Source of the DNA: Acidobacteriota bacterium
Lineage (GTDB): Bacteria > Acidobacteriota > Terriglobia > Terriglobales > Acidobacteriaceae
Assembly: GCA_021811745.1 (NCBI GenBank)
Contig: JAJZNH010000100.1
Span: 1 to 5,678, forward strand
Reading direction: 5' to 3'
Length of the DNA stretch: 5,678 nucleotides
The translations under genes were made by a program, and so were the position numbers. The notes beneath the pieces were generated by a model, which made no database searches, was not told where the DNA came from, and saw nothing but the letters and a program-made list of their open reading frames with translations. Below, one piece after another: positions 1 to 5,162 of the stretch (position 1 is its first letter; every line of letters starts with the position of its first letter).

Positions 1-178
1 GGGTGAGCGCGCCCTCCGCGGCCCAGTTCTCGATTTGTGGGACAGCGGCGGGCGCGACGACGGTGAGAAGGGCTCCGGCAGCGCGGAGGCTCTCGATTTT
101 GGCGAGCGCCACCGAGCCAGCGCCGACCACGAGAACGGGCCGGCGTTCGAGACGGAGGAAGACGGGAAGCAGGGACAT
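1..178 (-). CDS. Siroheme synthase N-terminal domain / precorrin-2 dehydrogenase (5' part only)
   Basis: This gene starts at 178 and runs off the left edge; 59 codons are visible. The enzyme family oxidises precorrin-2 to sirohydrochlorin with NAD+, and often also inserts Fe2+, giving siroheme in the cytoplasm. Visible signs: the N-terminal LLPVFLRL segment, the Rossmann dinucleotide loop VVGAGSVALAK at residues 17-27, then GALLTVVAP (35-43) and WAAEGALT (52-59). These line up one by one with the start of E. coli CysG (LPIF, GGGDVAERK, GARLTV, WANEGMLT). The ATG is preceded by GGAG (186-189) with a 7-nt spacer, and lies only 2 nt after the reductase stop codon, so the two are co-transcribed and probably translationally coupled. 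It supplies the siroheme that the upstream reductase needs. I cannot tell whether it is a stand-alone dehydrogenase (Met8/SirC type) or a full CysG fusion with a methyltransferase domain, because the 3' end is missing. Confidence 0.88.
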   Translation of the reverse strand, partial: MSLLPVFLRLERRPVLVVGAGSVALAKIESLRAAGALLTVVAPAAVPQIENWAAEGALT

Positions 179-180
179 AT

Positions 181-1887
181 TCAATCTCCAACGCCAACGG
201 GGACGCGCGCGGTGGGCAGGTCGCGCTCGACCGGGGCGACGTATTCGCCGGCCAGAGCGGCGCGCAGAGCCGCGTCGTCGGTGCGGGCGAAATAGGCGCG
301 CAGATTCTCGCCCGGCGCGCGTTCTGCGAGATAGCGGCGCAGCAGCCGCTCCACCGCCTCAGGAACCAGGTGCGCCGGGGTGCGGAAGCCGATGGGGCGC
401 GCGGTTCCGGCATACTTGCCGACCGATCCGCCAACGCAGAAATAATACGCGTCGGTGAGCTTGCCGTCGTGTTTGGCTTTCTTGCCTTCAAGGCCGATGT
501 CGGCGATCCAGTGCTGGCCGCAGCTGTTGGGGCAGCCGGTGACGTGCAGGCGCAGCTGCTGATCGAACTGCGGCAGGCGCTCTTCGAGTTCATCGACCAG
601 CCAGCGCAGGAAGCTTTTGGTCTCGGTGATGGCGAGCTTGCAGAATTCGGTGCCGGTGCAGGCGATACCGCCGCGGAAGAAGGTGGAACCTTCGACGTGG
701 AGGCCAATCTTCTCCAGTTCGCGCGCCAGCTCGGCGGCGCTGCCGGAGGGGATGTTCAGGAAGAGCAGGTTCTGCATCACGGTCAGGCGCAACTGCGCGG
801 GGACTTCGGGGCTGCTGAAGCGTTCCGCGAGATCAGCGGCGGCGGCGAGCTGATCGCCGGTGAGGCGTCCGCGGAGGACGCTGGCGCCGACGTAACTGAG
901 GCCGGGCTGCTTCTGCCGGTGAATGCCGGTGTGGTCGCGGAGAATGTCGTCGGGGATGGTTTCCTCGGCGGCGGGGTCGAGTGTGTAACCGAGGCGGGAC
1001 TCAATTTCGGAAAGGAAGCGCTCGGCGGTCCAGCCTTCCTTCATGAAGAGGTACTTCATGCGGGCACGGTCGCGGCTTTCGCGGAGGCCGAGCTGATCGC
1101 GGAAGATTTCGGCGATGACGCGGACGACCTGGACCGCCTGATCCTGACGGACGAAGGCGTTGAGACGCACGGCCATGTGCGGTTCGTTGGAGAGGCCTCC
1201 GCCGACGCGCACGGAGAAACCGACCTCGGAGCCGCGGCGAACGGCGGTGAGGCCGATGTCGTTGATTTCCGGATAGGAGCACCACACGGGGCAGCCGGTG
1301 ATGGAGACTTTGAACTTGCGCGGCAGGTTGTAGAAGGCGTCGTTGCCGGTGAGGGCGCGTGAGATTTCGAGAGCGATGGGCGAGGCGTCGATCAGCTCGT
1401 CGTGCGCCATGCCGGCGAGCGGGCAGCCGGTGACGTTGCGCACCACGTCGCCGCAGGCGCCTTTACTCGACAGGCCGGACGCGGCGAGCGTCTCCATGAC
1501 CTCGGGCAGCGATTCGACGGTGAGCCAGTGGTACTGGATATTCTGGCGCACAGTGATGTCGGCGAGATTGCGTCCGTGGAGCTGGGCGATGCCGGCGAGG
1601 ACACGGGCCTGCTGGATGGAGAGGATGCCGTTGGGAATGCCGACGCGCATCATGAAGTAGTCGGTGGCTTTGCCTTCTCCGCCTTTGCCGCCGGTCACGC
1701 CGAGCCCGTCGCCCTGGGTGTAGATGCCCCACCAGCGGAAGTAAGTGCTCCAGTCTTCAGGAATGGAAGAGCGGCCCTCGCGGGCAAAGGCGCGAATTTC
1801 ACCGATGGCGTCCCAGGGATTTTTCTCGCGTTTGAGTCGTTCGGCCTTCTGGGCTCGGGATTCTTTGGGTACGACGGGGTCCGCCAT
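181..1887 (-). CDS. Siroheme/[4Fe-4S] ferredoxin-type sulfite (or nitrite) reductase
   Basis: A 568-residue, full-length member of the assimilatory nitrite/sulfite reductase family. It performs the six-electron reduction of sulfite to sulfide (or nitrite to ammonia) at a coupled siroheme-4Fe-4S centre in the cytoplasm. The cluster ligands are visible as C410-x5-C416 (CTGTEFC) and C452-x3-C456 (GCPNSCG). The two-fold family repeat shows ferredoxin-like half-domains around 75-130 (FMMRVGIPNG, RQNIQYHW) and 330-385, with catalytic halves around 140-260 (VRNVTGCPLAG, TGCPVWCSYPEINDIG) and 400-500. No flavin domain is fused, so the donor is probably ferredoxin. The RQNIQYHW and ACGD motifs resemble, from memory, SirA-type sulfite reductases more than plant NiR, and the upstream cysteine leader also argues for sulfite; nitrite is not excluded. 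The ATG at 1887 has GGAG (1893-1896) 5 nt upstream. It is followed by the siroheme synthase gene after a 2-nt gap. All nine cysteine codons are TGC. Confidence 0.93.
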   Translation of the reverse strand: MADPVVPKESRAQKAERLKREKNPWDAIGEIRAFAREGRSSIPEDWSTYFRWWGIYTQGDGLGVTGGKGGEGKATDYFMMRVGIPNGILSIQQARVLAGIAQLHGRNLADITVRQNIQYHWLTVESLPEVMETLAASGLSSKGACGDVVRNVTGCPLAGMAHDELIDASPIALEISRALTGNDAFYNLPRKFKVSITGCPVWCSYPEINDIGLTAVRRGSEVGFSVRVGGGLSNEPHMAVRLNAFVRQDQAVQVVRVIAEIFRDQLGLRESRDRARMKYLFMKEGWTAERFLSEIESRLGYTLDPAAEETIPDDILRDHTGIHRQKQPGLSYVGASVLRGRLTGDQLAAAADLAERFSSPEVPAQLRLTVMQNLLFLNIPSGSAAELARELEKIGLHVEGSTFFRGGIACTGTEFCKLAITETKSFLRWLVDELEERLPQFDQQLRLHVTGCPNSCGQHWIADIGLEGKKAKHDGKLTDAYYFCVGGSVGKYAGTARPIGFRTPAHLVPEAVERLLRRYLAERAPGENLRAYFARTDDAALRAALAGEYVAPVERDLPTARVPVGVGD

Positions 1888-2002
1888 GATTTCTCCGTAT
1901 CGGGCTAAGTTGAACGTTGGGCTGCTGAATCGACGGCAAATGAAAAGCCCGCGTCAGCGAGGGCTGGGGCGCGGGCTTATTGGATCGGTTGAAGCTTAGG
2001 GC
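1888..2002 (-). promoter_or_regulatory. Leader RNA between the cysteine peptide and the reductase gene
   Basis: This 115-nt segment separates the leader-peptide stop from the reductase ATG. It contains the 5-bp inverted repeat TGGAT/ATCCA (arms about 2005-2009 and 1981-1985), the strong hairpin described separately at 1945-1978, and the reductase Shine-Dalgarno GGAG (1893-1896). Just upstream of the Shine-Dalgarno, the minus-strand hexamer AGCCCG (1901-1906) is another possible partner for the hairpin's 3' arm. I could not draw a conventional antiterminator confidently by eye. Confidence 0.5.
1938..1978 (-). terminator. Intrinsic-terminator-like hairpin in the reductase leader (probable attenuator)
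   Basis: On the minus strand the arms AAGCCCGCG (1978 to 1970) and CGCGGGCTT (1953 to 1945) form a perfect 9-bp stem. Within the 16-nt loop a smaller stem CAGC-CCTC-GCTG can form. The 3' arm runs into TTTTCATTT (1946 to 1938), a U-rich tail in the minus direction. The structure begins 24 nt after the leader-peptide stop and lies upstream of the reductase ATG, the position expected of an attenuator rather than an end-of-gene terminator. Read on the plus strand the tail is only CTTATTGG, so minus-strand function is preferred. Its activity and its coupling to translation are inferred. Confidence 0.65.
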
Positions 2003-2071
2003 CTATCCACAAGTCCGGCGCGGCGCACAACAACAGGCGCAGGCGGCAACGGGCTTATGGTTCATGGCCAT
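2003..2071 (-). CDS. Cysteine-rich leader peptide (22 aa), probable cysteine-sensing attenuator
   Basis: A short minus-strand reading frame of 22 codons plus TAG. It starts MAMNHKPVAA, then has cysteines at positions 11, 13, 14, 15 and 21 (core CACCCAPRRTC). An alternative in-frame ATG is at 2065. Five cysteines in 22 residues just upstream of a sulfite-reductase-type gene is what a cysteine-sensing leader should look like: ribosomes pausing at Cys codons would change folding of the RNA ahead of the structural gene. No Shine-Dalgarno is visible. The ATG instead lies 7 nt after a -10-like hexamer, implying a leaderless mRNA. Leaderless polycysteine short ORFs acting as cysteine attenuators are known in mycobacteria; I infer a similar role here without sequence homology. 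Four of five Cys codons are TGT, against none of twelve in the neighbouring genes. A small metal-binding peptide is a less likely alternative. Confidence 0.72.
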   Translation of the reverse strand: MAMNHKPVAACACCCAPRRTCG

Positions 2072-2078
2072 TTGAGTT

Positions 2079-2108
2079 AGTTTACCGGACTTCGCAGACG
2101 GTGGTCAA
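2079..2108 (-). promoter_or_regulatory. Sigma70-like promoter of the cysteine leader / reductase operon
   Basis: On the minus strand TTGACC (2108-2103; five of six matches to TTGACA) is followed after 18 nt by TAAACT (2084-2079; four of six matches to TATAAT). The first A of the leader-peptide ATG is 8 nt beyond the last base of the -10, the usual place for transcription to start. The mRNA would therefore begin at or within a base of the start codon. Confidence 0.65.
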
Positions 2109-2153
2109 TTGGAAATCGCCGCTGCCGCGGCTCTGAACGCGATGGAAGCGCCA

Positions 2154-2172
2154 TTTGCGGGAAGTTTGCGGG
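2154..2172. repeat. Tandem TTTGCGGG repeat, 11-bp period, upstream of the receptor promoter
   Basis: TTTGCGGG occurs at 2154-2161 and again at 2165-2172, one helical turn apart, with the second copy ending 5 nt before the -35 hexamer at 2178. This placement would fit an activator site, but two 8-mers in GC-rich sequence may be chance. Confidence 0.3.
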
Positions 2173-2177
2173 CCTTT

Positions 2178-2206
2178 TTGACTTGCGGCGGGCGAGGATT
2201 TATAAC
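2178..2206 (+). promoter_or_regulatory. Sigma70-like promoter of the cobalamin riboswitch / receptor transcript
   Basis: TTGACT (2178-2183) and TATAAC (2201-2206) are separated by exactly 17 nt, and each matches the sigma70 consensus in five of six positions. Transcription would start near 2213, about 55 nt before the recognisable riboswitch and about 338 nt before the receptor ATG. It is divergent from the cysteine-leader promoter, with about 70 nt between the two -35 hexamers. Confidence 0.75.
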
Positions 2207-2267
2207 GGCTCTTCCGGTCCAGAAAATTGAGCCGGTAGCTGGCGCGGGGGCGCGGCGGGGGTGGTCC

Positions 2268-2492
2268 TGCCGAGGTGTCCGTGTTTTGGAGTATCAACCC
2301 GCACTGGGATGTTCGGGAAGGCGGTGAAAATCCGCCACTGCCCCGCAACTGTGAGCGTGTGTTTCTGCGTCCTGTGATTTGGGGGCGCAGGAAGAGGACG
2401 GCCGAAGTGCCACTGAAGCCCGAGGGGTTTCGGGAAGGCGGCCGGACCTGGTTCCTGAGGAAAGGAACGGCGCGCGAGTCAGGAGACCGGTC
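2268..2492 (+). ncRNA. Cobalamin (B12) riboswitch aptamer
   Basis: The conserved core elements appear in the right order. GGGAAGGCGGTGAAAATCC (2315-2333) forms the P4 hairpin GGCGG/CCGCC. ACTGCCCCGCAACTGTGAGCG (2337-2357, with the strongly conserved CCCCGCAACTGTGA) follows, then a variable arm with CTGCG/CGCAG (2365-2390). The B12 box GCCACTG is at 2409-2415, the P6 hairpin CCCGA/TCGGG with GGGAAGG at 2419-2438, and the 3' signature GAGTCAGGAGACC at 2476-2488. This class binds adenosyl- or other cobalamins and normally lowers expression of the downstream gene when B12 is plentiful. The outer ends (P1) are approximate, within about 10-15 nt, because I could not fix a long P1 helix by eye. Confidence 0.93.
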
Positions 2493-2501
2493 CCGCGTGC
2501 A

Positions 2502-2545
2502 GGAGCCATTTTGGCTCCATCACCGCGTTCCGAGGGGAACGGAGG
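2502..2545 (+). promoter_or_regulatory. Probable riboswitch expression platform: two hairpins and the receptor Shine-Dalgarno
   Basis: Just after the aptamer is GGAGCC-ATTTT-GGCTCC (2502-2518), a perfect 6-bp stem. Next is CGTTCC-GAGG-GGAACG (2526-2541), whose 3' arm includes the first G of the Shine-Dalgarno GGAGG (2541-2545), 5 nt before the ATG at 2551. Neither hairpin has a U-tract, so control is more likely through ribosome access than through termination. Which ligand state exposes the site is inferred and untested. Confidence 0.55.
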
Positions 2546-2550
2546 ATTGG

Positions 2551-5037
2551 ATGACGATCTTTTCGCCGCGAGCGGCGTACCGCCTTCTTTGCATTTTTCT
2601 GCTGCTGGCTTCCACGTCGGCGCTTCATGCCGTGAGTGTGCATGGCACGGTTACGGATACCCTTGGCAAACCGATTGCCGGCGCGGCTGTGGCGCTGATC
2701 CACAACGGCAAGGTGGTTGTAACCGGGCGCACTGGGCTGGACGGCGGCTATTCGCTGATCAGCGCCGATTCCGGGCGCTTCTATGTGCTGGCGTCGGGGC
2801 ATTCGTTCCGGCAGCTGGCGACGCAGAGCTTCTTCGCCAGGACTCTGGATTCCGTGCAGAAGAATATCGTTCTGGAACCGGCGTGGGTACGGCAGTCGGT
2901 GGTGGTAACGGCAACGGGCGAGCCACAGCCGCAGGCCCAGGTGACTGCTTCCGTGACGGAGATTGGCTCGACACAGCTCGAGAACAAGCTGGATGTGGTG
3001 GACGCGCTGCGGCAGATTCCGGGCGTGAACGTGGTGCAGACGGGCGAGCGTGGCGGTGTGACTTCGCTGTTCATCCGCGGAGGCAGCTCGACCGCCAACC
3101 GCGTGACGCTGGATGGGGTGCCAATCGAGGATATTGGCGGGCGCTTCGATTTTGGGAATGTGGCCACGACCGGGCTGGCGAATATCGAAATATATCGCGG
3201 TCCGAACAGCGTGCTTTATGGATCGGACGCGGCGGCCGGGGTGGTGGCGCTGACCACGCCGCGGGGCAGCACGCATTTTCCCTCGCTGCTGTATGAGGGC
3301 GACGCGGGAAATTTCGGGACGTATCACAACCAGGTTCAGCTGGGCGGAATGAAGCGCAAGCTCGACTACTACGGCGGTTTCTCGGCTCTGCAGACGTCGA
3401 ATTCGATCCCCATGGATGAGTACCATGACGATACTTCGGTGGCGAATCTCGGCTGGAGCTGGTCGGCGAAGACGGAGATCCGGGTGACGGCGCGGAACAG
3501 CGATTCCGCGACGGGGGTGCCCTCGGGGAACAGCGGATACGATTTCTATGGCATCGCCAACGATCAGAAGCAATCCGACCAGGATACCTACGGAACGGCG
3601 ACCATCACGCATACCTTCCGCAACAACCTGCACAGCATTGTGCGCTATGGACTGGTACGGAAGCGGGAGGAGTCGCAACAGTGGTATCCGGCGGGCGAGC
3701 TGATTGCCGGGAATTACTACGGCAGGGAAGTGACGGTGACGGGCGCGAACGGCTATACGGCGACGGGACGCGCGCTGCTGAATTACGGGTCTGCTTTCGG
3801 TTCGATTTATCCCTGGAAGCTGAACCTCGCTTCAAACCGTGACAACCTGTACGCCAACATCCAGTACCAGCATGGACCGCATCTTGGGATGTCGGGGGCA
3901 TTCCGATACGAGAACGAGCGCGGAGTGGAGCAGGAACCGGCCTACCTTTTTCGCGAGGGCCTGGCGCGGACCAATTACGACTACCAGGGAGAGGTCGGCG
4001 GCGAGTTTGCCAACCGCATGTTCTATACGGCAGCCGGGGGCGTGGAGAACAACGGACTGTTTGGGCTGGTCGGGACGCCGCGGATGGGGCTTGCCTACTA
4101 CCTCGTGCGGCCTGGCAGGGGCGTTTTCCATGGCACGAAGCTGAGCGTTAACTTCGCGCGGGGCTATCAGGAGCCGACGCTCGATCAGCAGTCGGGATCA
4201 CTCTACGCTTTCCTGGTGAAATATGGCGGGCAGGCGGCAGCGGCGCAGTACGGCATCGCGCCAATCGGCGAGGAGCAGTCGCGCAGCTACGACGGCGGCG
4301 TTACCCAGAGCCTTTTCGGCGAAAGAGTGAATCTGAAAGTGACGTATTTTCACAACGAATTCGGGAACCAGATCGAAGCGGTGCCGGCGACGCTGGTGCC
4401 GACGCTGCTGCCGAATCTGACGGCGGCGCAGCAGCAGCAGCTGGAATCGTTCCTGAACAACAATTACGCCTACGAGCTGGACCTGAATTCGCTGGCGTAC
4501 CGCGCCCAGGGCGTGGAGTCGGAAGTGGAGTACGGAATGGGCCGGAATATCTTTGTTCGCGCCGGGTATACCTATCTCGATCCCGTGGTGCAGCGGTCGT
4601 TCTCGTCGGACGCCGTGGGACCGAGCTACAACCCGAAGTATCCGGGGATTCCGATTGGGAATTATTCGCCGTTGGTAGGGGCGCGGCCGTTCCGGCTGGC
4701 TCCGCATACCGGATTCTCCAGCGTGACCTACACCGGCAAGAAGTGGACGGCGGTGGTGGAGGGCGCCTACGCCAGCCGCAGCGACGATTCGACCTATCTG
4801 GGTGGCGACGATGTGAATGGCGGCAACACGATGCTGTTGCCGAATCGCAACCTGGATTTTGGCTACGCCAAGGTCGATATGGGCGTGAGCTACCAGGCGA
4901 AGCCGTGGATGAGCCTCTACACGCAGATGAATAACCTGACCAGCGATCAGCAGATCGGGCCGATCGGATATCCGTCTCTGCCGTTCAATTTCCGGACGGG
5001 AATGCGGCTGACGCTACGGCTCGGAATGCGGAAATAG
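2551..5037 (+). CDS. TonB-dependent outer-membrane receptor, probably for cobalamin/corrinoids (BtuB-like)
   Basis: 828 residues. The ATG at 2551 is chosen because GGAGG (2541-2545) precedes it and a signal peptide follows at once (LLCIFLLLASTSALHA, residues 12-27). The frame is open further upstream, but that stretch is riboswitch. Mature layout: a carboxypeptidase-regulatory-like beta-sandwich (about 29-110, VHGTVTDTLGKPIAGAAV); a TonB-box-like VVVTATG (117-123); a plug domain (about 130-238) with LRQIPGVNV, IRGGSS, VTLDGVPIEDIGG and IEIYRGPNSVLYGSDAAAGVV; then a large beta-barrel to the C-terminus. It imports its ligand across the outer membrane using TonB-ExbBD energy. The substrate call rests mainly on the cobalamin riboswitch and the BtuB-like plug; other corrinoids are possible. 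It is longer than BtuB (about 600 residues), mainly through the extra N-terminal domain and a longer barrel. The last residues (LRLGMRK) lack the usual terminal aromatic. No partner transport genes are in the window. Confidence 0.9.
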   Translation: MTIFSPRAAYRLLCIFLLLASTSALHAVSVHGTVTDTLGKPIAGAAVALIHNGKVVVTGRTGLDGGYSLISADSGRFYVLASGHSFRQLATQSFFARTLDSVQKNIVLEPAWVRQSVVVTATGEPQPQAQVTASVTEIGSTQLENKLDVVDALRQIPGVNVVQTGERGGVTSLFIRGGSSTANRVTLDGVPIEDIGGRFDFGNVATTGLANIEIYRGPNSVLYGSDAAAGVVALTTPRGSTHFPSLLYEGDAGNFGTYHNQVQLGGMKRKLDYYGGFSALQTSNSIPMDEYHDDTSVANLGWSWSAKTEIRVTARNSDSATGVPSGNSGYDFYGIANDQKQSDQDTYGTATITHTFRNNLHSIVRYGLVRKREESQQWYPAGELIAGNYYGREVTVTGANGYTATGRALLNYGSAFGSIYPWKLNLASNRDNLYANIQYQHGPHLGMSGAFRYENERGVEQEPAYLFREGLARTNYDYQGEVGGEFANRMFYTAAGGVENNGLFGLVGTPRMGLAYYLVRPGRGVFHGTKLSVNFARGYQEPTLDQQSGSLYAFLVKYGGQAAAAQYGIAPIGEEQSRSYDGGVTQSLFGERVNLKVTYFHNEFGNQIEAVPATLVPTLLPNLTAAQQQQLESFLNNNYAYELDLNSLAYRAQGVESEVEYGMGRNIFVRAGYTYLDPVVQRSFSSDAVGPSYNPKYPGIPIGNYSPLVGARPFRLAPHTGFSSVTYTGKKWTAVVEGAYASRSDDSTYLGGDDVNGGNTMLLPNRNLDFGYAKVDMGVSYQAKPWMSLYTQMNNLTSDQQIGPIGYPSLPFNFRTGMRLTLRLGMRK

Positions 5038-5042
5038 CGTGT

Positions 5043-5082
5043 GCCCCATGCGCTGTAAGCCGGAGCATGGGGCGCCGGCTTA
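5043..5082. repeat. Two interleaved inverted repeats after the receptor gene
   Basis: GCCCCATGC (5043-5051) pairs with GCATGGGGC (5065-5073), a 9-bp stem. TAAGCCGG (5056-5063) pairs with CCGGCTTA (5075-5082), an 8-bp stem. The arms alternate, so the two stems exclude each other: one joining base is too short to bridge a 9-bp helix as a pseudoknot. They begin 6 nt after the receptor stop and probably act in 3'-end formation or mRNA stability, but no U-tract follows either one, so they are not a classic intrinsic terminator. Confidence 0.5.
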
Positions 5083-5134
5083 GGGGCGATTGAAGCGAGT
5101 CCGCCCGGGTCACTGTTGTGTCATTGCGCCAGGT

Positions 5135-5154
5135 TATACTGCGCGGCGAAGGAG
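5135..5154 (+). promoter_or_regulatory. Possible -10 element and Shine-Dalgarno of the DinB-family gene
   Basis: TATACT (5135-5140) is a good -10 hexamer, but only poor -35 candidates lie upstream (CTGTTG at 5113-5118 with a 16-nt spacer). AAGGAG (5149-5154) with an 8-nt spacer is a strong Shine-Dalgarno that sets the start at 5163. If the -10 is used, the 5' untranslated region would be only about 15-20 nt. Confidence 0.4.
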
Positions 5155-5162
5155 AAACCGTT

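Noticed and set aside
3..458. Plus-strand open frame spanning the siroheme synthase/reductase junction
   Set aside because: It is Arg/Ala/Pro-rich low-complexity translation opposite two coupled minus-strand genes.
370..1362. A 330-codon plus-strand open frame opposite the reductase gene
   Set aside because: It is a mirror frame of a clear reductase gene in GC-rich DNA, with biased Ala/Gly/Glu composition and no recognisable domain.
1945..1978. Reading the hairpin as a plus-strand terminator or as the end of another gene
   Set aside because: No plus-strand gene ends nearby, and the U-rich tail is present only in the minus-strand direction.
2005..2071. Leader ORF as a chance open frame
   Set aside because: A 22-codon frame alone would mean little, but its position after a promoter, five Cys codons, an adjacent hairpin and a sulfur gene downstream make chance less likely, so the frame is kept as a feature.
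2275..2550. N-terminal extension of the receptor reading frame back to a GTG at 2275 (92 extra codons)
   Set aside because: The extension lies entirely within the cobalamin riboswitch and its platform, has no Shine-Dalgarno and would bury the signal peptide. The ATG at 2551 has GGAGG upstream and an immediate signal sequence.
2479..3678. A 399-codon minus-strand open frame opposite the receptor gene
   Set aside because: It is Arg/His-rich and low in recognisable motifs, antisense to a receptor with many family motifs, and overlaps the riboswitch. It is a shadow frame.
4429..4441. Short CAG repeat in the receptor gene
   Set aside because: It simply encodes a run of four glutamines in a probable barrel loop and is too short to be notable.
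5043..5073. Classic Rho-independent terminator of the receptor gene
   Set aside because: The stem is strong but is followed by GCGCCGGCTTAGGGG rather than a U-tract, so I list it only as an inverted repeat.
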